From Platycnemis pennipes (taxonomy: Eukaryota; Arthropoda; Insecta; Odonata; Platycnemididae), in contig OW121858.1 of NCBI GenBank assembly GCA_933228895.1, positions 30,279,859 to 30,343,858 on the forward strand: DNA of 64,000 nt. The letters run 5' to 3'. The notes below the pieces were generated by a model. It made no database searches, had not been told where the DNA came from, and worked only from the letters and a program-made list of their open reading frames with translations. The position numbers and the translations under genes were made by a program. Below are positions 21,981 to 34,244 of the stretch, piece after piece; the stretch's first letter is position 1, and every line of letters starts with the position of its first letter.

Positions 21981-22783
21981 CAGGGTTTATAGGAGTTTTT
22001 CATTTTCCCTGACTTTTCCAGGATTGCCAGACCATTATTAGTGATATTCCCTGACTTTTGAGTACCTGAAAACTCCAAGATTTCGGTCATTTATAGAGAT
22101 AAAAGTGGTAGTGAGGAAGCAGAGAAGTCTAAACTTATGAAAAATTGTATGTTTATTATCATATTAATCATATGAACTTCCAGTAATAAGAGATCAACAA
22201 CTTTTAAGTCAACAAAATAAAAATTATCATTCCTAACATTGATACGCCTTCAGAAAGGGTTTTAATTGCAGAAAAATATATTCAAAGATGGCTAACCTGG
22301 CTTTTCCTTCAAACCTGATGTCATGTTAAAGTAGCTCTTTGAATCAATCTTTATTTTTTCTTCCTCACATACTTCTACAAATTTGGCTAAGTGACTTCAA
22401 ATTTGACTGAGAATAACTTTTCTGTCACCAGAGGGACAAAGCGAAGCATTCCTGGCAAAATCACTAGCCAATGAAAATGAGATGCGCACACCTTTCGCCA
22501 ATCTATTCACCAAACCGCGCAGGCTATAGCCAGAAAGAACCAGAATAGGGCTGCCTCCTCCACAGTGAAGCCAGCCTGAGGCCAGCCATCCCCTCCCCTT
22601 CACCCTCCTCCTCCTCCACTCCTATGCGCAGTTTTTGATCTCTTGGCATTTTCAGGTGATAAATTTAAACATTTTGTGATTTTTCCCTGACCCCACAGTA
22701 AATTCCCTGACTTTTCCAGGATTTCCATGACCATTTTCATTTTCCCTGACTTTTCCAGGATTTCCAGGGTCCTATAAACCCTG
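21981..22783. mobile_element. CAGGG-ended DNA transposon, copy 2 (803 bp)
   Basis: Same family as 8752-9569 in opposite orientation. Terminal CAGGGTTTATAGGA/TCCTATAAACCCTG, with a 5-bp duplication TAAAG (21976-21980, 22784-22788). The two copies are very similar along their length. The minus-strand open frame inside is shared with the other copy but broken there. Confidence 0.9.
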
Positions 22784-23370
22784 TAAAGCCAAAGTAATTC
22801 CTTGTAATTAAAGACATTTACGACTCAATAATGAGACAGGAAGTTCACGTCACACCGCTCGCAAGTCGGTAGTCGCAGGATGGGATATCAAAGCAAACCA
22901 AATAATGAGAAGGGATTAAAAAACAAAATGGTTTCACATTTATTTATGTATACACAATTTTACAAAAGTACTAATTAAAGTAATGATAACAGCGATTGAT
23001 TAGATACATGGAGGGTCTCTTTTAACTTATTTATGCAATCTCTTAATTATTAAATATATATATCCGCTGACTCACAGATAGATTTTGTCACACGTATTGC
23101 ACTTTGAATTGCCAACTGACCACTTGTCACGAATCGGAACAATGAAACGCATTCACTGGTCCGTGAATCGTACGCACGCAACACGTATTGTCACTGCACT
23201 AGCGTGATTTCTTGAGTATCACAGCAACCATCCCTCGTAAATGAGTCCTCGCGTATTTACACAACGTCCGACTTCCTCCTTTCTTTTTCATAAATATTAT
23301 TTTACGATATACACACTTTTCACAAAATAAAACCACTCGCCCGGAAACATTTTTGCGTCTCCGTGTATTT
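22784..23370. other. Intergenic stretch, no gene
   Basis: No recognisable coding sequence. It includes a GC-richer patch around 23100-23330 with short frames only. Confidence 0.35.
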
Positions 23371-23989
23371 TTTAAGTACGGCACGATTGGTAGAAATTTT
23401 TTTTGGTTAGAGCACAAACGGTCGCCATGGAAACGGGCAGTGTTGATACGTCCCCCAACACAAGAGAAACAATCCACCATCTTGGTTTAAGATGCATTGA
23501 ATCAATAGTTTATTCAACCTGTTTTGCATCGCTTACGTAAGGATTAGTTTCTTTTAATCTCTCACTAATGAATGTTTAAGATTTCTTTAAGTACGACACA
23601 TCTGGTAAGTAATATTTTTTTGGTAAGGCACAACCTCTGTCAATACGGCAACCATCAACGTCAACATAATATTTACTCACTGACTGTACACCAGTGTATT
23701 TTTAAACGTTTACTCCCACAATTCATCACCATCTTCAAGGGTTCAACACCATTTGCAGGTTGGATAAATAACTCAACAAGCCTTTATCCTTGACTTCCCT
23801 CACTAACATTTTTAAGTACAACACATCTGGCAAATAATTGTTTGTTTTGGTTGTTGTGCAAACCAGGGAAACCATCAACATTAATATGCACTTCATCTTG
23901 AACACTCAAGACCCCAGTATTGATAAATAAATCACCTGATAAATGCTTACCATCTATGTCTGTTGCACACAAGACATAGACATCTTTAA
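23371..23989. repeat. Three diverged tandem units of about 220 bp
   Basis: TTTAAGTAC occurs at 23371, 23586 and 23811. Each time it is followed by a GCACATCTGGTAA-like block, a T-rich tract with TTTGGTT, and a later ACCATCAAC block. The periods are about 215 and 225 bp. The array abuts the 172-bp satellite. Confidence 0.7.
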
Positions 23990-25640
23990 CAGGTGTACAT
24001 TATGGCCTGGTGTATACCAAATATACACGTGTATCTGGTGAAGAAACATTAAAATTTAGTTTGCATTGAGTGAACATCTGGTATACACTATTTCAATGTG
24101 TACATCTGATCTACATCTGTCGTACAAAAGATGTAGATGTTAAATTGTATTTATATTAAGTGTGTTCCTGGTGTAAATGTTAAAATTGGGTTCACATTAA
24201 GTGGTTGGTATGTATACATATTAACATACAAATAACTACGGTTGGTAAAACAGAATGTTCACATTAAGTGAACCCAATTTTAACCTGATGAAGAAACATT
24301 AAAATTTAGTTTTCATTGCGAGAACATCTGGTATATACTATTTTAACGTATACATCTGATCTACGTCTGTCGTACAAAAGATGTAGATGTTAAATTGCAT
24401 TTACATTGTGTATTCCTGGTGAAGATGTTAAAATTGGGTGTACATGAAGTGTACACCTGGTGAAGAAAGATCAAAATTTAGTTTCCATTGCGTGAACATC
24501 TGGTATATACTATTTTAACGTATACATCTGATCTACGTCTGTCGTACAAAAGATGTAGATGTTAAATTGCATTTACATTGTGTATTCCTGGTGAAGATGT
24601 TAAAATTGGGTGTACATGAAGTGTACACCTGGTGAAGAAAGATCAAAATTTAGTTTCCATTGCGTGAACATCTGGTATATACTATTTTAACGTATACATC
24701 TGATCTACGTCTGTCGTACAAAAGATGTAGATGTTAAATTGCATTTACATTGTGTATTCCTGGTGAAGATGTTAAAATTGGGTGTACATGAAGTGTACAC
24801 CTGGTGAAGAAAGATCAAAATTTAGTTTCCATTGCGTGAACATCTGGTATATACTATTTTAACGTATACATCTGATCTACGTCTGTTGTACAAAAGATGT
24901 AGATGTTAAATTGCATTTACATTGTGTATTCCTGGTGAAGATGTTAAAATTGGGTGTACATGAAGTGTACACCTGGTGAAGAAAGATCAAAATTTAGTTT
25001 CCATTGCGTGAACATCTGGTATATACTATTTTAACGTATACATCTGATCTACGTCTGTCGTACAAAAGATGTAGATGTTAAATTGCATTTACATTGTGTA
25101 TTCCTGGTGAAGATGTTAAAATTGGGTGTACATGAAGTGTACACCTGGTGAAGAAAGATCAAAATTTAGTTTCCATTGCGTGAACATCTGGTATATACTA
25201 TTTTAACGTATACATCTGATCTACGTCTGTCGTACAAAAGATGTAGACGTTAAATTGTATTTATATTAAGTGTATTCCTGGTGTAGATGTTAAAATTTGG
25301 TTCATATTAAGTGTATACCTGATGAAGTAACATTAAAATTAATTTGCATTGAGTGAACATCTGGTATATACTATTTTAACGTATACATCTGATCTACGTC
25401 TGTCATACAAAAGATGTATACGTTAAATTGTATTTATATTAAGTGTATTCCTGGTGTAGATGTTAAAATTCGGTTCATATTAAGTGTATACCTGATGAAG
25501 TAACATTAAAATTTAGTTTGCATTGAGTGAACATCTGGTATATACTATTTTAACGTGTACATCTGATATATGTTTGTCATATAAAAGAGGTAGATGTTGA
25601 AACTGTGTTTACATTAAGTGTAAGCCTGGCGTAGATGTTG
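23990..25640. repeat. 172-bp satellite array
   Basis: GTGTACACCTGG recurs at 24449, 24621, 24793, 24965 and 25137, an exact 172-bp period. The central units (about 24420-25250) are nearly identical, while the outer units are diverged and of different length. Each unit contains three related submonomers of about 43, 90 and 39 bp with shared TTACATT..GTGTA..CTGGT and GATGTTAAA blocks, so the 172-bp unit is itself a higher-order repeat. Confidence 0.95.
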
Positions 25641-26639
25641 AGATATTTGGTTGCTCTCAGGGTCAATGAGTATATTGCACCAGTTAGGATTAATGTTTTA
25701 AAAAAATAATATTTGTTCCTGATAGCTCCTTTGTATTGACGGAATATGATTGTTCCTTTTTATGTTAAACAATTTATTTAAATGCCACACTAGATGCAAG
25801 CCATGCTGTAGAGTAATACTAATATAACCCACCACAAAATAACAAAACTGCATAAACAATATAAAAATTTTAGTGAATTTTAAAATCCCCTCCCCAAAGA
25901 TATCTGCTTGATTCCTAAACATTGTCCAATCATCCAAACCAGAATTTTATATTGTTCCAATGGAGTTACACTACAATTTTTCATTTCCATACGATCATAC
26001 AACATCATCATTTTTGCTGGCAGATAAACTTTACCAGTCGCTTCTAATTAGACGTAATCGAGGAATTAACAGCTGAATATTGTAGGCTCTTCCTAAATAT
26101 GTACGCCCCGATATTCACACATTACCGACATCTGATAACATTGAACAAGTAAAAAATCTTTGTGATTTCCATTCCCTCCTATAGGGGAAACGTTTTAAAA
26201 CGTATTTAAAATTTTAGAGAGAGATTAAGATTCAAGTATTCATGTCATGTTTATCTACCGACCGGGTAGGCTAAACAGTTAAAACGGAAGGGGTTTCAAC
26301 AGTGTTGGAAGCGTGGAATATATCTCACAATGCACTTATATCAGTGCATATAGAAATTGAAAAGCAACAGAAACATTAAAATTACCTAACATTCTGAAAT
26401 TGAGAAATTTACTGTTGACGTTATCAGACAAGAAAAAGAATACCATCAAAACTAGAACTGGAATACACACAATATTGTTTATATTAAATTTTGCATTATT
26501 ACCAAGTATTTATTCAACTATATTATTGCTCTTCTATCAAAACATTTTTAAGTAAACCCAAAATTCTATTATTTAACCCAAAAATAACATGTAGACCGTA
26601 TACAAATTGACAATTTTTCTTTTACCTTGCACTTAATAT
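25641..26639. other. Spacer between related repeat arrays, no gene
   Basis: AT-rich with no coding signal. It opens with CTCAGGGTCAATGAG (25657), which recurs at 27287 after the second array, so the arrays sit in a duplicated framework. Confidence 0.5.
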
Positions 26640-27470
26640 TCGTTCTGGACAACAATGCTCGTCATGTCGTCACAATGTCAAAAAAATAATATCTTACTGA
26701 TGCAACCTTGGTATCTCAAACATGTGGTGATGGAATGAACAGTACCGAATCACAAATGATTAATCTTTTCCGTTGTACACCAGATGTAGACGTTAAAATT
26801 TGGTTTACATTAAGTGTAGCCCTGGTATATACCAGATGTAGATGTTATAATTGGGTTTACATTAAGTGAACCCCTAATATATATTAAATGCAGATGTTAA
26901 AATTTGGTTTACATTTAGTGTACCCCAGGTGTAGACGTTAAAATTTGGTTTACATTAGGCGTACCCCAGGTATATACCAGATGTAGACGTTAAAATTAAG
27001 TTTACATAAAGTGTATCCCTGGTATATACCAGATGTAGACGTTAAAATTTGGTTTACATTAAGTGTATCCCTGGTATATACCAGAATTAGACGTTAAAAT
27101 TAAGTTTACATAAAGTGTACCCCTGGTATATACCAGATGTAGATGTTACAATTGGGTTTACATTTAATTTAGGTCTCGTGAAGACATAAAAATTGTGTTT
27201 ACATTAAGTATACCCCTGGTATACACCAGATGAAGATGATAAAATTGGGTTCACATGAAGTATAATTTTAGCACAAACTTTGTGTTCTCAGGGTCAATGA
27301 GTCGTGTCTGTAATTATAGGATTATTCATTCTGGACAACAATGCTCATCATGTCGACACAATGTCTAAAAACATATTATCTCCATGATGCAAAAGTTACC
27401 TTTGACATCTCAAACATTTGGTGACGGGAGTAACAGCACCGAATCACAGACTGATGAATCTCTCTTCTCT
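26640..27470. repeat. 52-bp array related to the 172-bp satellite, with flanking direct repeats
   Basis: From 26770 to 27270 there are about nine units of roughly 52 bp (TTTACATTAAGTGTA, CCCTGGTATATACCAGATG, TAGACGTTAAAATT), the apparent ancestral submonomer of the 172-bp unit. The array is flanked by direct repeats of about 130 bp: 26640-26765 and 27330-27460 share CAACAATGCTC.TCATGTCG and CACCGAATCACA-like blocks. Confidence 0.85.
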
Positions 27471-28202
27471 TTCTCTCGATTCAGTTGGCAAACCTTTTTA
27501 AGTAAACAGCTCGTCTATTTGGACGGAGAGTCGCAAGAATCCGTGCGTACTGCACACAGGCCGAACGTTGGAACACGAACAGCAACAACGTGATGTGATG
27601 TGACATAAACGAGCCATCGCACATGATTCTCCCGTTGCTTCTACAGATCTCGGCAGAACAGATGCGATTGTCTGCTCTCTTTTCAAACGACATCAGGGCC
27701 GACAGACGTGGATAACACAACCTGAAAAGAACAAAGTTATGCTCAGCGCAAATCAATAAAAAAAACATAAAAAAATAAACTCCTAAAACAATAAATTCAA
27801 GACTAAGAAGAGTGGCAAGTAAATGTTTACGATTACTAACAAAAGAAATTAGCCCACGAAAAAAGAGGGAAATCACAAACAATCTATAAAATATTAACGT
27901 AGTATAATAAAACCTTGAATATCAAAGATGAGAAAAGTTCTCCTAGAACTTCCCCAGTATCAGAGAGATATAAACAATATCAATAATTAATCTCCACAAT
28001 TAATATTTTAAATAAACTACTCTGTATTAGACAATTAATCTTATTAGCTGCAAGTTCAGTCAATACTATCACATTTGCTTTTATAACACACCAATTTCTA
28101 TAGGTATTATGGATAGTAATAATTATAATATTTTATTAATACACAGACATTAAAATAATAATGATATTTTATTGATACACAATCATATTAAAACCATATT
28201 AA
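27471..28202. other. Intergenic stretch, no gene
   Basis: Short frames on both strands at 27481-27882 are unconvincing. AT-rich thereafter, with nothing recognised. Confidence 0.4.
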
Positions 28203-28343
28203 CCCTTTCGCTGCGGCACACTCTCCGGAAACCTACTCGGCACATGCGGCGGAAAAGTGAAAGCTGTACAGTGAGAACGAAAAAGTACGTTCACAGCAGT
28301 CTACCGTGCAATCGTACTAGGTACGTTCACGGCAGCGAAAGGG
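28203..28343. mobile_element. piggyBac-like MITE (141 bp)
   Basis: TTAA on both sides (28199-28202, 28344-28347), with inverted ends CCCTTTCGCTGC.. and ..GCAGCGAAAGGG. TTAA plus CCCTTT is the piggyBac signature. Internal CACG/GTACGTTCAC repeats occur. Non-coding. Confidence 0.9.
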
Positions 28344-28824
28344 TTAAATATCAAAACATATAAATGTTAACACTTTATGTACGAGCAACCAGAGACGAGA
28401 GCTTAATAGCCAGCGATCTGAAATACTAAAGAAAATGGGTGACACAGCAGCAACATTTTTCAATTATGGGAGAAATATTTAATAAATTAAATAAATAAAT
28501 TTACCATCGAATGAGGCCAATGCAAAATCAACTATTCAGACCTAACAATTTATGCAGATAAAAATCAACACACATTTGCAATTTACCGTAAGGACACATG
28601 TTCCGACGTAATTATCCCGAATAATTCTTTCCACCATCACGCTCATAAATTTCCAGCCATCAACTCCATGATAAATCGATTAATATCCATCCCCCTCTCC
28701 GAACTCTTCTTTCAGTGTTGGGTGGGTGTTAAGTTTTTACATGAAATAATAAAGTATGGCTATTCTTCATAAGTTCTATATGGCTTATATGCTTCCATAT
28801 GGCTTATGGCTTATATCCTATAGC

Positions 28825-30198
28825 TAGAGGCAAGAATTTATGGTAAATAAAACTCTCAAATTTCGTCATTAAAAATGACCCATTTCGGGATAAAAAATGG
28901 GAAATGGCCCTAAATTTCGGTGTATAAAAAATATTGATTCATCCGAGATTTCTCAAACGCCATTTGGTGATACATTGCATTACCATATTGATGACTGTTC
29001 TGGAGAAAAGTTATTTTCATTTTAATGTATTTGAGTGAGTTTAATTTAGTTTCGGTTTAATTTAGTAATTCGGAAGTTGCAGTACTTGCACATTAATATT
29101 TTCTTCTGTTTATCAAAAACATAGAAACCTTCTCTACGAAACTGATTTTCGCAGTCAAACACAGTTACTATTTCGGCATTTTCCTTAGGGCAATTTACGC
29201 ATCATAGAAATACTTCTGCTATCGATCTCTGATTAGCTATTAAATTAAGTCTCACGTAAATAACAAATAATATTGCATGTGGACAAACTGCAATAATCTC
29301 TAGAAAGCAAAAGTCTCAAGCCAAGTTCACATGGGAGCGGAATAGACGGAACAGGCCGAAAGCAGAAAAGCATCTAGCCAATCACAATCCGTTCCGTCTA
29401 TTCCACTCCCATGTGAACCCGGCTTCCACGGGGACTACGATGAAATGTACTGACTACAATGTAATCACTAATGTATCATTCGTGCCGGCTTCATGGATAA
29501 TGTTCGAAATCGCGCTGCGAAAACGAGAAAAACAAAACAAACGAATATCGCTTGGCGACTATATGAAATTTAGGTGCTCGGACGAATAAAGATGAGATTA
29601 CAAGAGGGATTAGGATTAAAATAACTCCTTTGATTGTTTGATTCACAATTTAAGGTCAAAGAACCCTAAGATATATAAAATCATTGGATGCGTAGGTACA
29701 TGTAAAACGCGTCTGATGATTAATATTGTACGGGAATTTGAATGAATTCAAATGGGAGGTTTCCATCAGCGGCTAAAATGATCGATTTTAATAGTCGGAA
29801 GCAGTAATATTTCGTGGAGAAATGAGAAAACAAGTGTGGGAGCAAGAACGAAAATTATCACCGAATATTCCATTCGGTGGAGGTAGTTTCGCAGTCTCGG
29901 GGGGTTCACTCTTAGTACAAAGTGCGGAGGTTTGTCGAAAATAATGTAGTTCGATACAAAGATGTTTCCCTCTGTTACATGCTTGAATTTTGGCCGGCGA
30001 TGAGGATTTTACGATGAAAAGATGTTCCATAGGTAGAGGTTTTACTATATATTCAACATTTTCGCAAAATAACCCGTAAAAATTCTAAAAAATCGCATTA
30101 TTTTCGCTCAGGAGAATGTATTTCGCGTTTTCCCAAGTAATCTTCATATTTCGCGTCATATCGCGAAAAAATCATTTTGCGAAAAATTCGTGGCTCTA
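28825..30198. mobile_element. hAT-type nonautonomous element (1374 bp)
   Basis: Ends TAGAGGCAAGAATTT and, reverse-complemented, TAGAGCCACGAATTT. There is a perfect 8-bp duplication CCTATAGC (28817-28824, 30199-30206). Subterminal TTTCG/CGCGAAA motifs are frequent near the right end. No transposase recognised. Confidence 0.9.
29318..29427. mobile_element. Foldback MITE nested in the 28825-30198 hAT element
   Basis: About 110 bp with near-perfect arms of about 37 bp: GTTCACATGGGAGCGGAATA on the left and TATTCCACTCCCATGTGAAC on the right, separated by about 30 bp. Confidence 0.8.
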
Positions 30199-30545
30199 CC
30201 TATAGCTTCATATGGCTATTCTTCATAAAAATTTCATGTCCCACAATTTCAACAAAGGTGCAAGCGAACCTTTTTTATACCATTTGCTAAATGCACATAC
30301 GTTTGCAACTCACCACTTCGCAGAATGTGTAAAGAATACAATGCTGTTTGTGAATATTTAGATTTATCATGGAATAAAAATGTATTTATTGCAAAGACAA
30401 ATTTGTATTATGAAAATGATATCTCTTGAATCAATGATTTTTTGCATTGCACTATTTATATTTTGTGTTTTTGGAAGAATTAAATTGATTATTGTAATTG
30501 TAAATAACTGTATTGTAAAGTTGTTTTCCTTTCATTTATTGGGAA

Positions 30546-30801
30546 AACATTAATTAAAATAATAAAAATAAAAAATTTAAATAAAATAAATAATTTAAAT
30601 AAAATAAGTAAAATAAATAAAATAAAATAAACAAAATAAATAAAATAAATAAATAAAATAAATGAAATAAATGAATAAAATAATAAATAAACTAAATAAA
30701 TAAAATAAATTATTATTAATATTATTTTAATTCATTTATTTATTTTATTTATTTAGTTTATTTATTTTGTTTATTTTATTTTATTTATTTTAATTAATGT
30801 T
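30546..30801. repeat. AT-rich palindrome of AAATA/TATTT repeats
   Basis: A-rich (AAATAAAAT)n on the left mirrors a T-rich (ATTTTATTT)n on the right, bounded by AACATTAATTA and TAATTAATGTT. It could extrude as a cruciform. Confidence 0.75.
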
Positions 30802-30999
30802 ATTATAAAATAAATAAATAAAATTATATAAAATATAATTATATAAAAATTATAAAATAAATAAATGAAATAAATAAAATAAAAACGATCGCCCAAGAAG
30901 ATGGGTACGGCAACTATACACTTCAGTAACTACAAGAGAAGAAACTAAGATATAAAACCATTTCACTCGTGTCATCACTAAACAGATCATCCCTCAGAC

Positions 31000-31560
31000 A
31001 AGCCTAACAGATGGTGTAAACTCCCATTTTTAGCTACTATTACCCACAAAAGAGCTAGACACATTCCTGGTGACCGAATTGGCTACTATAATCCGTTAAC
31101 TGTAGAAAAACTCCTTTTCAACTCCAAGGACAAGATTGATAGTTGCGAAAAATGTGGTGCGTATCTTCTAGAGTGTAATGATTGTAACGGCATTTACGTT
31201 GGACAAACAGGTCGTAAATTCACCATCAGAGGAAAAGAACACAAGAAATATTTATTTAATAATGACCCAAAATTCGGGTTTTGTTAAAATAAGATTATCG
31301 AGACTGGACACCATGATAATGCTTTGCCCAAGATTTTATACATAAATGACAAAGGGTTTTAACTGGATTTTTTGGAGAATTTAGAAATTGTTAAATGACA
31401 AGGTGATCTTACAAGGGCTCTTCTGTAACAGATTACGCTGGTGCTATTATGACGTAGGTGTTCCATATCCGCAAAGTGGGTAAAAACGCAAGGTGTGGAA
31501 TCATCAAAAGTTTCGTTTTTACATACAGATCTCAAATCCAAAACCGGAAGTAGTCCGTGC
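31000..31560 (+). mobile_element. Penelope-like retroelement, GIY-YIG endonuclease fragment
   Basis: The plus-strand frame (about 31080-31285) encodes KIDSCEKCGAYLLECNDC followed by NGIYVGQTGRKF and R..EHKKYL, ending at TAA. The Cys motif plus GIYVGQTGR and a downstream His is typical of the GIY-YIG domain of Penelope-like elements. The reverse transcriptase is missing. An inverted homologous copy lies at 32160-32650. Confidence 0.85.
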
Positions 31561-32159
31561 GATAATTTTCATTGGTCGCGCAGGGCGCGGGAAGTTTTGA
31601 TATACTGAATTTGCCCAAAACGGCCAATCATGATTCACTGCGTTTTTTCTGGAAACTCAGGGTGGAGCCACAATTTTTCGAAATAGAAGCTAAAGACTGG
31701 GAGAGCAATCGTACTTTGTTTGAAACTCAAGCTCTGTGCAAATAATATGCCATTCCACAAATGATGCTGCCGAAAGAGGCGTCGGTCGCTTTAGCCAAAC
31801 ATTTTAATGATTTACTAACAAAGGATGAAGAGAAAAAACTGGGTTTGTATGTTATGGTTGCTAATGAGAGGAAAGCAGTGAAACAAGAATAACGAAGCGT
31901 ATACAGTTTCTGTAAATTTATGCCTTTCATTCCTAAACACCCAGATTACAAGCGATTAACACTTAAAAATACGAAGAAAAAAACTACTTTCCCTGGAAGG
32001 TAGGCAACCGAATGTTCTAAAACTTTGCCTTTGTGGTCCAGAATGGTTGCGGGTGACAACCAACATCAAACGATGTCACTTTCGTTCAATAAATTTTAAT
32101 GTACGGTCAATAACATAGCTCCGAAGTGCAAAAAGGTGCCATTTTGGGCAAATTCAGTA

Positions 32160-32650
32160 TTTCAAAACTTCCCGCACCCTGCCCGACCAATTAACATTAT
32201 CGCACGGACTTCCGGTTTTGGATTTGAGATCTGTATGTAAAAACGAAACTTTTGACGAGTCCACACCTTGCGTTTTTACCCACTTTGCGGATATGGACCA
32301 CCTACATCATAATAGCACCAGCGTAATCTGTTACAGAAGAGCCCTTGTAAGATCACCTTGTCGCGTAACAATTTCTAAATTCTCCAAAAAATCCAGTTCA
32401 AACCATTTCTCACTTATGTATAAAATCTTGGGCAAAGCATTATCATGGTGTCCAGTCTCGATAATCTTATTTTAACAAAACCCGGATTTTGGGTCATTAT
32501 TTAATAAATATTTCTTGTGTTCTTTTGCTCTGAGGGTGAATTTACGACCTGTTTGTCCAACGTAAATGCCGTTACAATCATTACACTCTATTAGATGCGC
32601 ACCACATTTTTCGGAACTATCAATCTTGTCCTTGGACTTTACTCAACTTG
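32160..32650 (-). mobile_element. Penelope-like fragment, inverted partner
   Basis: Reverse-complement match to about 31130-31620, including the GIY-YIG coding block and the 3' sequence ending near AAATTCAGTAT. Similarity extends across the inner edges (about 31590-31640 and 32130-32180), so the two copies form long inverted arms around a 490-bp spacer. That spacer has a short broken frame (LPKEASVALAKHFNDL) that may be a 5' element remnant. Confidence 0.8.
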
Positions 32651-33724
32651 GAAACCATGACGTAGTTTATTTTACTGTCGCCACGAGCCTACAAATGTTG
32701 TAATCCCTTTCATATTTGATTCCCAAACTTCCGAAATGACGTTAATTTGGTTGAACTTAGCATATTCAATGATTCGTAGCGTATCCAAAGAAATTTTCAC
32801 GTATCTAAGCGAATTCATATACTCACATGTGAACTATCTTTATGTCACCATGCAAAACATAATACAAAAGCTAAGCCGTGAATGCGGCAATCATGAGCAT
32901 CTATAAATACATACATGAGATGAGCTGGTTACTAATATAGGTGGCATTGTGGCATATATATCGCCACCCTGGTTGATGTCGCATGGCATGCACTCAATTA
33001 ACGCAGAGATGAAACCTTATTTCTTGCGCATTAAGGTAGAACCTCTACAACAAGATGACATGCCCTGATATTTTGATATATCGTATTATTTGTACTCTCT
33101 ACATTTTATACCCCAATTACATTCCAGTCCGATGAGAATTTCTCCTCTTATATCAATTAACGATAACACTGAATCACACGAAGTACAAATAATCTCCTTA
33201 GCCAAAACATTTACTTCCACCATTCGACATCCATCGATAAATGCACTTTTAAGAGTTGATTTGAAAAATACTTTCAGCAATATTCTGTCCCTTTAGATTT
33301 TACAAACTATTAGCCTTATATTTAGACATAAATTTGCCTTTAAAACAAACTAATGAAGCCATTACCCTAGCCCTCAAATGGAATTGGCGATTCAAAAAGG
33401 CAAATTGCACTGCCCAAGAGAGCTCAGTTATAAATATTATCGCACTATAAAGTAATAGAACAAGTGTAATTTCTGACTACTATACAAAATACCGTGTTGT
33501 AAAACTGAAGAGAAATGCTTGAAAACTAATAGCAGAAGGCAACGAATCTCAATGAGGTAGCGCAGGCAAACTAGGGTGTCCAACCGGTGTGAAAAATTGG
33601 TTTCTATGTCAATATTTACACGTTCTTTACCGTGTTGTCCAGTTCGCCGTCCGCAAATATGTCAAAAATTTTGTTATAAGTAAGTTTCTATGAAAAGATC
33701 AAAAGCAATTTTTAGGTCTGTTAT
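32651..33724. other. Intergenic stretch, no gene
   Basis: AT-rich with short overlapping frames on both strands at 33086-33296. No family recognised. Confidence 0.4.
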
Positions 33725-33730
33725 TTTATT
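33725..33730 (-). terminator. Candidate poly(A) signal for the cv-2-like gene
   Basis: TTTATT on the plus strand is AATAAA on the minus strand, about 315 bases beyond the predicted stop at 34044-34046. AT-rich context makes chance occurrence likely. Confidence 0.3.
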
Positions 33731-34043
33731 TCATATCTTATTTTATCATTACGAAATTTTATCGTTGCTCCTGATAAAGTTTTAAAGTGCCTCTGACACA
33801 TGGCGTCAATATAAAAGCCTTTCTTCATATCAACAAATTACTTCAGTTGGAAGATGACTCATGTTTCGTATAGCCATGTTGAATAGTTGAAAATCGTTTT
33901 AAATTATTATTAACAACATTTTGAGCAATTTTATGTTGTTACCGCATGCTATATTCGTCTTATGAAAGTAGTAATTCAAAGTGCAGGTTCTACCTTAATC
34001 GGATAAAAGAGTAGAATTGCTTCAACCTACTTCTTGTTCGACA

Positions 34044-34244
34044 TCACGCAACGTGGTCCCCCGCCGCGCCAGCCGCCAATTTGTCCCGGCCTCCATTTTG
34101 TCTACGCCGTCCCTGCAGCAGCTGCTGTTGCAGCCTCTTGCGCTTCCTCCGCCTCCTTCGCCTCCTCTTGCGCATGCGCCTAAGTCTCCTCCTGCGCTCC
34201 TCCTCCTCCTCGTCCTCCTCTTCCTCCGAAGACGACGAGGTTGC
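34044..34244 (-). CDS. cv-2: Crossveinless-2/BMPER-like protein, candidate last exon (charged tail)
   Basis: The intron side reads a long pyrimidine tract ending ctctttcgtcag (AG at 34245-34246). The exon then opens in phase 0, exactly the phase left by the exon at 36955-37171. It encodes 66 residues and a TGA: ATSSSSEEEEDEEEEERRRR, an Arg/Lys run with 19 basic residues among 22, LQQQLLQ, and a Gly/Ala-rich end GDHVA. GC content is well above the surroundings. Vertebrate BMPER has a Cys-rich TIL domain at this point, and none is seen here. The exon could be the true insect-type C-terminus, an alternative last exon, or part of an unrelated neighbouring gene. The polybasic stretch could bind heparan sulfate, as BMPER-family proteins do, or be a cleavage/processing site; both are inference. 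Confidence 0.55.
   Translation of the reverse strand, partial: ATSSSSEEEEDEEEEERRRRLRRMRKRRRRRRRKRKRLQQQLLQGRRRQNGGRDKLAAGAAGDHVA

Noticed and set aside
24030..27270. CRISPR-like array
   Set aside because: The repeats are contiguous 172-bp or 52-bp units with no unique spacers, in a eukaryotic genome.
28172..28363. 63-residue plus-strand frame
   Set aside because: Lies almost wholly within the TTAA-flanked piggyBac-like MITE.
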